From assembly GCA_002633025.1 (NCBI GenBank), contig NMRB01000008.1, positions 394,561 through 458,560 of the forward strand: a DNA stretch of 64,000 bases, written 5' to 3'. A program made the position numbers and the translations under genes. The DNA comes from Notospermus geniculatus (lineage: Eukaryota; Nemertea; Pilidiophora; Heteronemertea; Lineidae). Positions 35,771 to 47,204 of this stretch are shown here, in pieces. The notes beneath the pieces are model-generated. The model was given only the letters and a program-made list of their open reading frames with translations. It had not been told where the DNA came from and did not search any database. Each line of letters starts with the position of its first letter. The stretch's first letter is position 1.

Positions 35771-35832
35771 TGCAAGGGGCCTTATTCGTAACAGGCGGAT
35801 TTGGACTAAATTTTACACAAATGAACATGATG

Positions 35833-35838
35833 AATAAA
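35833..35838 (+). terminator. Candidate polyadenylation signal of the Tctex1 gene
   Basis: AATAAA about 720 bases after the stop codon of the Tctex1-domain gene, beyond a pair of MITEs at 35437-35770. If it is used, those elements are part of the 3' UTR. Confidence 0.4.
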
Positions 35839-36230
35839 AATATGTGACTGAATACTGTAACACTTCGTTATTTTTATGCGAATTCATTCGCCACGACACT
35901 GACAGCCAATCACGTTCCCAGAAGTTAGGCCTATAATTGTGGGATCTGGATTCACTGGCTTTGACAGATCCTAAAAGTGTCTAAATGTCCCAAGAACGCA
36001 GCCTTTTGTCCCATGAATCCAAGGTAAGGATCACAGAACGAAAGTGGAGACTGCAAAGATTTCTCTGTGCTCTCCTACTGAAAAGTCATGGTATCTCTAG
36101 CTATCATTTGTATGGAAACACCGAGATATGGGGAACACTAGAAATATTACACCGCGACTCAAGAGTCGGCTAACGGAGCGACAGCGCCATCTGTCCTAAA
36201 GCAACGAAACTAGACAATCCACCAAGCAAG

Positions 36231-39200
36231 ATGGATGCTGCCCAGGTCGCTCTCGGCGCTGTAGTCACTACAGTTTTTCATCCTGTCGGCTATGCCAAAG
36301 TCCTGGTTCAGGTATAAATGCAATTAACGGGCAATGTTGGATACTTCCATTGTGAGAAATGTGTTGTCAACCTGTGTGAGATTGCCCTGTCCGCAAATTC
36401 TAGGGTTCAAAGTCAGGCGACTCACCACCACCACTCATGCACTCCACTCTCCAGCATGTCCAGTGCAGTGTGGGTGGACGTCGTGCATTTGCGTGTGTAT
36501 CATTCATGTAGGCCTAGGCTATCTATGTGAGTCGAGTGTGTGGTGTCATGGTGTGTGTGTTGAGACTGACATGGAGTAGGCCTAGCCAAAGTGCATAGGC
36601 CTAGGCCTCGCCTGGTCCCCACTTGTAGAGATCAACATCATCAGATCATGACATGGCCAAATCGGCCCCACCACCAGGCTGGTGGTGGGGCCGATTTGGC
36701 CATGTTGATCTCTACAAGTGGGGCCTAAAAAGCCATGATTGCGACCTGCTGTAGGCCTATAGGCTAGGGGCCTAGACCTAGGCCCTAGCATTGCCTAGGC
36801 CTAACAAAACGCAGCTCACCACCTCCTCTCTCTCACTCAGCTAGCTCAGGCAGCAGGCTCAGCTCAGCAGTTGAATTTGGCCATCCAGCAATGGCATGCC
36901 ATGCCAGTGCTGCTGCTGATGTGTTGTTGCTGGGCCTACCGCACTGTGGCGTAGGCCTAGGCCTACCGGTACACTCACTGCAAATTGGCAAGACTCTTCC
37001 TGATATCAGGCTAGGCCTAGGCTAGGGTAGGCCCTTGTCGGCCTTGGCCTACTTTTGGTGATTGGGCAAGGGCCAGGGAAGCACAAGGTGCCCAGCTAAC
37101 TCAGTATATAGGCTTAGGCCTAGGCCTACCGGTATGAGTCTACATGTAGGTGAAGGACTCGACTCCTTAGGCCTTTGTCCAGCCAGGATACAAAGTCATG
37201 GACTTGGCCTAATGCACATATGACCTACAAATACATGTATGAGGTGTAGCTGAATGGGACAGAAGTAAGCAACGAATAGCAAATTGGTTCATCTATTCCC
37301 AAGTATTCTATGGGAAAATAAAACTATATAAAGCATTGACCTGATTTCCATGGTTGAATGAAGTGATTCAATATTATTAGGTTCCAGTGATGAGGTTAAT
37401 ATGTACTTAAAAGTATGAATCATATTATTTGACTTCTGTGTTCATTCAATTTCCAGCTTGGTCATGAACCCATTGCTCCCAAGCCAACGACAACTTTTTT
37501 TGGAAAAGATGTTTTAGGTTATCCCAATGTTTTCAAATACAGTAAGTGATCTGCCATTGGTTTGAGGGTGAGATTTTAAAAGGAACTGTGGAAAATCATG
37601 AATTTGAATCTGAATTTCCCAAAAAATTGGATGAAAAATTTGATCGTGTACAGCGGGCATAAGACACATAGGATATGGTGAGATGAATTTACCCCTACAC
37701 CCTAGCTACCAAACATCTTTGGTCAAATATGACTATGACTGACATTGTGTTATTTTCAATGCTGATTGTCGAGTATGGTATATTTTCACTGCATGCCGTT
37801 TTCTTCCAGTCCGGCATATTAAATCAGTGGATGGTTTCAGTGGCTTGTATCGTGGTTTGCTGCCTAGGGTATTGAATGGTGTGATTGGAACGACATCTTC
37901 CAACTATGCATCAGAGGTAAGTATGCCAAGGTTGAGAATGAAATGTTATCATTCATTCTTATCTTGAAAATGAACAGTCTTATCAATTCTTCTCTTATAT
38001 TCCTTCCAGCGACTGAAGGATTTGGCATCGCTCAAGGAGATTGAGAGTGAAGACGACACTTCATTGAAGAAGTTCTGTGTTACTGTACGTACCTGTTGAA
38101 GTTTTTGAAGAATAATGCTCAGCGTAGGCCTATCATATTAAGATATGATAGATACATGTACCTTCTGCTCGGCAGTTTGATAACCATTTTTGCTGCAGAT
38201 TAAGTCAGTTAGAGGAATTTGTGTTGAGAATGCAACCAGTCACATTCTTTTGCAGTGTTGTACTAGGCATAGGTTTTTTGCTCAGTTCCAAGTCTACTTT
38301 TTCTTATCATCTTGAATAGTATTTCAGGCAAAGAATCACAGCAGTTCTATGTCTCTTTCAGACCTGTCGGGAAACTGCTGCAAGATGTGCAGGTGTTATA
38401 ATCAGCCAGCCTTTTCATGGTCAGTATATAGATAACTCAAGGTCACTCCCTCCCCCAGTTGAACATGAACTTTGTATACTTTCATGACATGCTTTTGTCT
38501 GTGCAAAAGAGAAATAAATCCATTTGTCACTTTCAGTGATTATGATTCGATCCATGGCACAATTTGTTGGAAGGGAAACAGCATACAAGTAAGTTTTAAT
38601 CAATAAATACTGTGCAACTTGCAAAATATCTCACTGTGGGCATATCATAGAAAGGGGTTTTGCATGTCATGAAAACTATGTTTATTTTACAATTCCCATC
38701 ACCCATTAATTTGTCTTTTCAGTGGCATATTTTCATCGATAAGTGAAATTTGGCAAAATGAAGGCATAGTGGGATTCTTTTCGTAAGTTCTCTCTTTGAT
38801 GAGTTTCCACAGAAGATCAAAACACTTAAAGAATACTGCACGTACATGTAGTTTTCATGAGAAGGATGGTTAAGCTAAAGCGTGCTCAGTCAGTTAACAC
38901 CATTACTTAAAATTCCTTGTTATTACATTTCTTTTCGATATTTATTTTGAAGTATTGACATTGGAATTTTTTCACTCTTACAGTGGAATTGTGCCCCGTT
39001 TACTGTGCGAGGCTGCGACAGTTTGGCTGTCTGGTGTTGTGTGTTATATTTTCAACACTTACATTCTTGTGGACAAGGTAGGTTTGAAGACTGCCGTTTC
39101 ATAATGTTCACTTTCACATGGCGTCTAATGATTAATCCCCTTTCATTTCTATGGGATGGTACATTTATTTGGTTAGAACTGTCATCAATTCCTTTCCCCT

Positions 39201-40604
39201 AGACTTGGAGAAATGTACATGTATACACTTCTTGCCTATTCCTGCAGTCTGGGTTCACAGGAAGAACTTTTCATAAAATCTTTGAAATTACATGTTCAGT
39301 CGAATTGATTTTTTAATGCGACTTACCAATAGGATGCTCAGAAAGCGGCAGCAATTCACCCATTTTCTGAGGTGAGTTTTTATGCATTCCAACACACACT
39401 GCTTCAGAATATAGGCTTTTGCTAAGCTTGTATTCTGTATCGTCACAGTGTAGCAATTTTTTTTTCTACTCGGCCTCTTGTTGCATGCTACAGTTTATCA
39501 TCTTGTCATATCTCACCAGGATGTTGTTGATTCTACACGTTATAAAGATGAGATTGGAACCTGATGGTTGATCTTGTGCTCATGAAATAGAACACCTATT
39601 ATAAAATTGGCTATAGTGTGGGGCAAAAATGCTGTGCAAACCTTAGCAACTTTACTTGTATCATGTACATTTAGGGTCTTGACGAAGACAGATTATAGAA
39701 ACAAACTGGGAAGATATGGCAGGACCTATAGCTTGTTTGCTGTGTGTCTGGTCCACTCCTTAGTCTTTGTATTGTGTGTTTCCAGGAAATGAAATCTTAC
39801 ACAAATGCAGCATGTGGGGTGAGTAGATTGTGTTAGCAAGTTAACATTTTGAATAGATTGTGTTTCAGATTTTAGGTATTTTTTTGTGTATGTGTCATGC
39901 CGTCAGTGCTACTTGCGTCGATGTCTGCTTTGTATAGCATGTTCTTCATTGTGATCACTTGGTTTCACTGACCTTGCAGTGCAGACGATCATTAATCGAT
40001 CAATCAATCATACAGACCGTCAATCAATGAATCATATAACGCATCGAATTTTAATCCACCAGCTTATGAAATTCTTGTACCACTACATCTACATTTTGTT
40101 AGTAACCTGTGTCTTTCATTTTCAGTTGCTGGTGACACATCTAACTTATCCCTTCACACTAGTAGCTAATTGTATGGCAGTGTCAGGGTCAGGGTTGAAG
40201 GCCGGAAATCCACCATTTATGCCCGTATACACAGACTGGGGTGACTGCTGGTCCCATCTGAAGCGCCTTGTAAGTACAGTACTGAGAAAGGAAATGGGCC
40301 ACACTGTCAATTATTGTACACAATTTTGCATTCAGGCATTGATTTCGTAACAGCACCTGACATACCTTGAACATCTGCCGTTCACCTAACAAGAGGTGGG
40401 ACGTATGTATGATGACCATTTGTCATTTTACTCTTTCTGTACGAAGTTTAAGACAAACTCCTCACACTGTGACCAAGTTTGATTCTTTTTCAGGGAGAGT
40501 TGAAAAGAGGATCAAGTTTGTTCATGCGGTATTACAGGGGCCCTGTGATCCTTCAGGATGGCAAACCTATTGCAGCAAAAATGGTTTTCCAGGACAGTTT
40601 TTAG
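36231..40604 (+). CDS. MTCH2: Mitochondrial carrier homologue 2, 12 exons
   Basis: A divergent SLC25-like protein of the mitochondrial outer membrane, known in vertebrates as a tail-anchored protein insertase and tBID receptor. Coding exons: 36231-36311, 37457-37541, 37810-37916, 38010-38084, 38362-38419, 38537-38588, 38723-38782, 38984-39077, 39333-39371, 39786-39818, 40126-40269, 40494-40604. All junctions are GT-AG and the phases agree, giving 312 residues against 303 in human MTCH2. Recognisable blocks are HPVGYAKVLVQLGHEP at the N-terminus, SQPFHVIMIRSMAQFVGRE in the middle, NEGIVGFFSGIVPRLL, and EMKSYTNA with LVTHLTYPFTLVANCMAV near the end, closing with RGSSLFMRYYRGPV. It lacks classical PxDxxK/R carrier signatures, as usual for MTCH. 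Intron 1 is rich in TAGGCCTA and contains a hairpin. Exons 9-12 and the 3' UTR are repeated at 42251-44322. Confidence 0.93.
36500..37150. repeat. TAGGCCTA-rich tract in MTCH2 intron 1
   Basis: At least eight occurrences of TAGGCCTAGG-like words at irregular spacing, for example near 36509, 36571, 36596, 36752, 36950, 37010 and 37111, some joined to ACCGGTA. Not a regular tandem array. Confidence 0.7.
36617..36723. repeat. Hairpin in MTCH2 intron 1
   Basis: Left arm CCCCACTTGTAGAGATCAAC and, after a bulge of about 14 bases, CATGGCCAAATCGGCCCCAC; the right arm is the mirror without the bulge. The centre is CCACCACCAG/GCTGGTGGTGG, so the loop is almost absent. Confidence 0.8.
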
Positions 40605-40862
40605 ACGCAATAACAACTTAGTAGACTTGACTTAACTTTCTGTACATTAACACTGAAAATAGCCTTATTACTATTACAACTGATCAGGGATTTGGACATT
40701 CACGTACGACCCTTTTCAGGGGTACAGGTATAACAGGGAATATTTATGGTTTGAACTAGGTACATTATCTGGCAAATTAGGAACGGAGTAAATGAGTGAT
40801 CGGCACATTGATATTTACCTGGGATAATTTCTACAGTGTATGGATTATGTGATTAATTACAG

Positions 40863-40868
40863 AATAAA
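40863..40868 (+). terminator. MTCH2: MTCH2 polyadenylation signal AATAAA
   Basis: AATAAA lies 259 bases after the MTCH2 stop codon. The second copy has the same signal at 44317-44322, but 777 bases after its stop because a transposon has been inserted between them. Confidence 0.6.
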
Positions 40869-41374
40869 GCTTAAAATCAAAATTCAATAGATTACTTCTG
40901 CTGGTCATACAGGTCTCTTTTCGCATCAGATCAGACAAGATACGTTAGTATTGTTGATTAAGTTGGTGCTTTACGCAGCATTCCCAATGCTAGACAGACC
41001 ATCTTTATCTGGGCCCAAACACTGGTGATGGTATGTCTGTGCTTATTTTGTAGTCTATTACGGTAGTTATGCAGTTAACCGCTAGACATTAAATTAACAT
41101 TGGTTTCTATGACCAAATAGCCTATAGCAGTCCTGAATTGGTACAATAAGTAGATCAAGCCTATCATAACTACAAGGGCCATACAAGTAGCTAGGACAGG
41201 CCAGATCTAGTGCTTTTAGAATGATTCAGGAAGAAAATTGCATCTGGGAAATTCCGAAAGATTGTGAATATACATGTGTAAAATACACGTGTAAAATGTA
41301 CATGTAACTGATATTTCAACAATGGAAATATTGCAAAAAAAATTTTATATGAAAACTGAATTCTCTCTTGTTTT

Positions 41375-41716
41375 TAGCTCACCGTGGTGAGCTTACACAA
41401 TGGTTGTGCGTCCGTCGTCGTCACCGTCGTTGTCCGTTAGCAGGGCACGTTTCGTAACCGCTGAAGCTATTGATCTGAAACTTGGTACATATATACCCCT
41501 AGGTCAGATGACCCACGACACCAAGTTTCGGTCCGATTCGACTCTCAGTTTGGCCACCAGGTGGCGGAAACCAAAAACACAAAAAGTGCAATAACTCCTG
41601 AACTAATGACTAGATCATCTCCAAATTTTTATCATAGGTGTAGCTAATAAGGATACATAACATATATAACGGGTTTTTGATTTGACCTACTTTTCAAGGT
41701 CACAGAGGTCAAAGTT
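41375..41716 (-). mobile_element. Hairpin-ended repeat element, copy entering an assembly gap
   Basis: Reverse-oriented copy beginning with the hairpin TAGCTCACCGTGGTGAGCTT just after CTCTCTTGTTTT, followed by the microsatellite side, the CCACCAGGTGGCGG motif (41554-41567) and the TTTTTATCATAGGTGTAGCT segment. It runs into the N gap at 41717. The other MTCH2 copy continues CTTGTTTTTTCACAAG at 44819 without it, so the insertion is absent there. Confidence 0.85.
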
Positions 41717-42175
41717 NNNNNNNNNNNNNNNNNNNNNNNNNNNNNNNNNNNNNNNNNNNNNNNNNNNNNNNNNNNNNNNNNNNNNNNNNNNNNNNNNNNN
41801 NNNNNNNNNNNNNNNNNNNNNNNNNNNNNNNNNNNNNNNNNNNNNNNNNNNNNNNNNNNNNNNNNNNNNNNNNNNNNNNNNNNNNNNNNNNNNNNNNNNN
41901 NNNNNNNNNNNNNNNNNNNNNNNNNNNNNNNNNNNNNNNNNNNNNNNNNNNNNNNNNNNNNNNNNNNNNNNNNNNNNNNNNNNNNNNNNNNNNNNNNNNN
42001 NNNNNNNNNNNNNNNNNNNNNNNNNNNNNNNNNNNNNNNNNNNNNNNNNNNNNNNNNNNNNNNNNNNNNNNNNNNNNNNNNNNNNNNNNNNNNNNNNNNN
42101 NNNNNNNNNNNNNNNNNNNNNNNNNNNNNNNNNNNNNNNNNNNNNNNNNNNNNNNNNNNNNNNNNNNNNNNNNNN
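41717..42175. other. Assembly gap (459 N)
   Basis: Unknown sequence. Left of it is a truncated repeat element; right of it the second MTCH2 copy begins inside intron 8. Two smaller gaps are at 12615 (1 N) and 20526-20544 (19 N). Confidence 1.
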
Positions 42176-42250
42176 CAGGAAGAACTTTTCATAAAATCTT
42201 TGAAAATACATGTTCAGTCGAATTGATTTTTTAATGCGACTTACCAATAG

Positions 42251-43540
42251 GATGCTCAGAAAGCGGCAGCAATTCACCCATTTTCTGAGGTGAGTTTTTA
42301 TGCATTCCAACACACACTGCTTCAGAATATAGGCTTTTGCTAAGCTTGTATTCTGTATCGTCACAGTGTAGCAATTTTTTTTTCTATTCGGCCTCTTGTT
42401 GCATGCTACAGTTTATCATCTTGTCATATCTCACCCGGATGTTGTTGATTCTACACATTTCAAGATGAGATCGGAACCTGATGGTTGATCTTGTGCTCAT
42501 GAAATAGAACACCTATTGTAAAATTGGCTATAGTGTGGGGCAAAAATGCTGTGCAAACCTTAGCAACTTTACTTGTATCATGTAGGGCCTTGACTAAGAC
42601 AGATTATAGAAACAAACTGGGAAGATATGGCAGGACCTATAGCTTGTTTGCTGTATGTCTGGTCCACTCCTTAGTCTTTGTATTGTGTGTTTCCAGGAAA
42701 TGAAATCTTACACAAATGCAGCATGCGGGGTGAGTAGATTGTGTTAGCAAGTTAACATTTTGAATAGATTGCGTTTCAGATTTTAGGTATTTTTTTGTGT
42801 ATGTGTACATGTAATGCCGTCAGTGCTACTTGCGTCGATGTCTGCTTTGTATAGCATGTTTTTCATTGTGATCACTTGGTTTCACTGACCTTGCAGTGCA
42901 GATGATCATTAATCGATCAATCAATCATACAGACCGTCAATCAACGAATCATCAAATTTTAAGTATTCTGATTTTAATCCACCAGCTTATGAAATTCTTG
43001 TACCGGTAACCTGTGTCTTTCATTTTCAGTTGCTGGTGACACATCTAACTTATCCCTTCACACTAGTAGCTAATTGTATGGCAGTGTCAGGGTCCGGTTT
43101 GAAGGCCGGAAATCCACCATTTATGCCCGTATACACAGACTGGGGCGACTGCTGGTCCCATCTTAAGCGCCTTGTAAGTACAGGTTTTTAATAATACGTG
43201 TCGCTGAGGGAGGAAATGGGCCACACTGTCAATCATTGTACATGTATACAGATTTTGCATTTGGGCATTGATTTCCTAACTAACAACACTTGCGGTTTTC
43301 CTTGACATACCTTGAACATCTGCCGTTCACCTACGTGTAACAAGAGGTGGGACGTATGATGACCATTTGTCATTTTACTCTTTCTGTACGAAGTTTAAGA
43401 CAAAGTGACCACGTTTGATTCTTTTTCAGGGAGAGTTGAAGAGAGGATCAAGTTTGTTCATGCGGTATTACAGGGGACCTGTGATCCTACAAGATGGCAA
43501 ACCTATTGCAGCAAAAATGGTTTTCCAGGACAGTTTTTAG
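42251..43540 (+). CDS. MTCH2: MTCH2 exons 9-12, second partial copy
   Basis: Four exons identical in length to the last four of the gene to the left: 42251-42289, 42697-42729, 43030-43173, 43430-43540, with the same splice phases and stop codon. The copy starts abruptly at 42176 directly after a 459-base run of N, at a point matching 39258 in intron 8. Exons 1-8 are missing. Differences are mostly silent or intronic, for example GGGGTC/GGGGCG before the last exons, plus small indels. The simplest explanation is the second haplotype of the same locus placed next to the first by the assembler. A true partial tandem duplication would leave a promoterless pseudogene. Its 3' UTR carries a 483 bp transposon absent from the other copy. 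Confidence 0.88.
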
Positions 43541-43568
43541 ACGCAATAACAACTTAATAGACTTGACT

Positions 43569-44051
43569 CGGTCGCACTAATTTGCGTCCAACTGCGACCA
43601 ATTGCGTCCAGTTGCGTCCAACGCTATAAAACGCTAATTTTATCAATACAAATGTTCAAATTTATGTTTTAAATGGTCATTCTCAACATTATCTCATCAA
43701 AATTAATCACAAAAAGGTGAATTATATGACATTTGACGGGTCAAAAAACTCCCGAAGCCAGCCTTCCGCGATTGTGACTCTTCAGGCAATGGCGGCCATT
43801 TTGACAGAGTCTATCCCAGACAACGATAACAACAAAATGGCCGCCGGCTTCTGGACGCGAAAATAAACTCAATAAATCATGTAAATAAACGATTGAAAAC
43901 GTTCCAAATTCATTTCAGGAATGTTTGATTGACTCCTGCCTACACTCATAAATATTGATATGGACACTTTATTCTTAAAAATTACTTTTTTATAGTGTTG
44001 GACGCCATTGGATGCAATTGGTCGCAGTTGGACGCAAATTAGTGCGACCCG
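43569..44051. mobile_element. hAT-like non-autonomous element in MTCH2 3' UTR copy
   Basis: 483 bp with about 60 bp inverted ends beginning CGGTCGCACTAATTTGCGTC (the other end reads CGGGTCGC), flanked by the 8-mer ACTTGACT (43561-43568 and 44052-44059). The other MTCH2 copy has a single ACTTGACT at 40625-40632, the empty site. An 8 bp duplication is typical of hAT, P or Merlin elements; hAT is favoured on frequency alone. It lies 28 bases after the stop and before the AATAAA at 44317. No open frame of note. Confidence 0.88.
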
Positions 44052-44845
44052 ACTTGACTTAACTTTCTGTAGGTTAACTCTGAAAATAGCCTTATTACCG
44101 TACTATTACAACTGATCAGGGATTTGGACTTTCACGTATGACCCTTTTCAGGGGTAGAGGTATAACAGGGAATATTTATGGTTTGAACTAGGTACATTAT
44201 CTGGCAAATTAGGAACAGGGAGTAAATGAGTGATCGGCACATTGATATTTACCTGGGATAATTTCTACAGTGTAGGGATAATTTCTACAGTGTATGGATT
44301 ATGTGATTAATTACAGAATAAAGCTTAAAATCAAAATTCAATAGATTACTTCTGCTGGTCATACAGATCTCTTTTCGCATCAGATCAGACAAGATACGTT
44401 AGTATTGTTGATTAAGTTGGTGCTTTACGCAGCATTCCCAATGCTAGACAGACCATCTTTATCTGGGCCCAAACACCGGTGATGGTATGTCTGTGCTTAT
44501 TTTGTAGTCTATTAGTTATGCAGTTAACCGCTAGACATTAAATTAACATTGGTTTCTATGACCAAATAGCCTATAGCAGTCCTGAATTGGTACAAGAAGT
44601 AGATCAAGCCTATCCTAACTACAAGTACCATACAAGTAGCTAGGACAAGTCAGATCTCGTGCTTTTAGCATGATTCAGGAAGAAAATTGCATCTGGGAAA
44701 TTCCGAAAGATTGTGAATATACAACATGTGTAAAATACATGTGTAAAATGTACATGTAAATGATATTTCAACAATGGAAATATTGCAAAAAAATTTTATA
44801 TGAAAACTGAATTCTCTCTTGTTTTTTCACAAGTGCATGCATCCA

Positions 44846-45002
44846 GGGCCCGGTTGCACGAAACTCACGACAGCGCTATCTTGGAGTTAGCGCTAACTTG
44901 ATGTTAAATGACGTAAAAGAACAATGGATTTTTACGTCATCTAACATGAAGATAGCGCTAACACCAAGATAGCGCTGTCGTGAGTTTCGTGCAACCGGGC
45001 CC
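44846..45002. mobile_element. Foldback MITE with GGGCCCGGTTGCACGAAA ends
   Basis: 157 bp, almost all in two inverted arms: GGGCCCGGTTGCACGAAACT, CACGACAGCGCTATCTTGG and TAGCGCTAAC on the left and their mirror on the right, with a short TTTTACGTCAT centre. Just downstream of the second MTCH2 copy. Confidence 0.8.
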
Positions 45003-46197
45003 AGGATTCAGGCAATTTACCTTGGAGATATCAGTGCATTAACTCTGAACTGATGGGTCCCATACATCAAAGCTGGGCCTCTAGGACACAAGGTTGGATG
45101 CTCCAATAAGAGTACTGTGGTCACTGCAATGCCTCTGAAGACCAAGGCCAACAGATGATGCTTTTCGGACATCTCTTCACAAGGCAAGAATACTGGTGCT
45201 AATGGCAATGTTAACATTTCCATTCTTTTGTACTGAGTACAGAAATTCTGTCAATTGAAGCAGTCCATTCTCTTGGAGACTGAACTCTGCAGTACTTCTG
45301 ACAGATATTGTGCAGATTGCTTGCTACCCTCCAAATCTAAATTACTTGCCAACCATAAATTTCATTGCATGCTTCTTTCAAATGAACCTACCTGTAAGCC
45401 TGAGTAATAAAAGAAGTCTCTACTGTTGATGCCAAAGTTGAAATGAATCAATTTTCTGAAAACAGAAGAAAATTTTGTGCATTAATAACCATGACATAAA
45501 AACTACCTACCCAAGCAAATTGGAATTCTAGGTCTAATCTAAAACTTTTACAATTTCTTCTTCAAGGATTTCAAACTGCCCACTTCAAAATTCCACCAGC
45601 AAATGGCCTCAAACCAACACCCAGTCATGTGACCAAAACCACCACACAATACCCCTTACATCACACAGCATTCACACACACATACTAGAACAAATCCAAG
45701 AGTTAATCCCTATTAAAACGTAGTTCTTTCGCTCTTATTATCTAGTCAGGGATCCGATCCCCATCAACCTAGCTCACTCACCCGGAGGCAGGACCGGGCT
45801 CCCATCAACCCCAGGCTGGAGCCATAAAGAACGAAATTATTGAGCTTTCCAAATTAATTTAACTAAGGACTAGGAATGCCATGGCATTGGTTAGAGAGGT
45901 TTTGAACAATTTCTAATGTTTGTGTCTCAATGAAATTTGCCTCTGCTCCCATGACGTCACACGAAAAATTGGGATATGCATTACATAGGCACATAATGAA
46001 AAACAACATTCAAAAGAAAAAGCTAAGAAGTCAACAAATTGTTTTTGCTACAGTTTTTATTGTTTATTATCAGAAATAACTTGTTCATTGATGAACAGTT
46101 CATTGATGAACACTGGTCACATCTACTTGACAAAAGGATCAAGATTTAGATGCAAGTCAAGTGTGAAAATAATCATGCACATCTACATGTACCATAC

Positions 46198-46603
46198 TAC
46201 CATATATGCAAATATTTCCGCGGCTCAAAATTTAGCGGTTGGGGTCCAAAATCACCTTTTCGCGTGGATAAATATTCGCGGTTGGGGTCTGATGTAAGAT
46301 TTCAAAAACACTGCATTTCCAATGGTGAGTGTGACAGTTATAGTACAAAATCCACTGAAAAGAAAGAAATTCGAGCAGTCATAATCGACCTCACTGCTGG
46401 CGGGGCGCCATGATAGCCGAGTGATTGACAGGTCAACGTTACAAGTCTGCAATTCACTGCAAACCACAATATATTACGGGATCGTCGGCGATTGGAAAAT
46501 GATTTGCGTGTACTGGGTAATAGAATTCGCAGGGGTACCGGTATTGACCAATTCGCGATTTTCGCGGTAATTTTTATTCGCGAAAATATTTGCGTATACG
46601 GTA
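46198..46603. mobile_element. MITE with TACCGTATACGCAAATATT ends
   Basis: 406 bp. Left end TACCATATATGCAAATATTT and right end the mirror of TACCGTATACGCAAATATTT, both continuing into TCCGCG/TTCGCG. GCGGTTGGGGTC occurs twice inside near the left end. Confidence 0.7.
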
Positions 46604-46758
46604 TATTATTTGATAATTGCAGGAGAAACTGAACAAGGACTTCTGAAGTCCTATGTAAATACCACCACATGCACATTCACAATGATTCCAAGAATACATT
46701 GATTGATGCAGTACTTGTACTGCAATATCCTCAGAATCTGTAGGTTTTCAGCCATCAC

Positions 46759-46992
46759 TAAAGTCTGGCAACATCTATCTTTGACCTAATGGAATGCGGA
46801 AGCTTGGAAATTGATGGTTGGATTTTCCACGGACCTTTAATCACACGCGGCTATTGAATGACCGGTGGACAACGCGAACTATCGGGGAACGACCACAAGT
46901 GATCGACAGGCATGATTATAAACCGCAAAGCTCTGTCACATTACATGACTTCCGCATTCCATTAGGTCGAAGATAGATGTTGCCAGACTTTA
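46759..46992. mobile_element. MITE with TAAAGTCTGGCAACATC ends
   Basis: 234 bp with about 44 bp inverted ends, TAAAGTCTGGCAACATCTAT through GACCTAATGGAATGCGGAAG, one mismatch between arms. Confidence 0.8.
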
Positions 46993-47006
46993 CCATAGTT
47001 ATACAG

Positions 47007-47204
47007 GTGACCCTCCACAGCAAAACCAGTCTCATGTCACTCAGAAGTTCAGCCGCAACGAACAAAGATGACACCAGGAAAGAATGGAAGAAATAGATTA
47101 TTTCAGATTTCATAACAGACAGACAATATTGAAAGTGACAAACATTTGGTCTCAACCTGCCAAGCTAAGAGCGACATGCGACTGGTTTTGCTGTGGAGGG
47201 TCAC
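47007..47204 (-). mobile_element. TGTGACCCTCCACAG MITE, copy 1
   Basis: 198 bp with inverted ends GTGACCCTCCACAGCAAAAC and CAGTCGCATGTCGCTC. Reverse orientation relative to the copy at 48546-48744, with which it shares about nine tenths of its bases. It starts 14 bases from the preceding MITE. Confidence 0.85.

Noticed and set aside
42251-43540. A second MTCH2 gene or pseudogene
   Set aside because: It starts mid-intron at a gap and has no disabling change. It is most likely the other haplotype.
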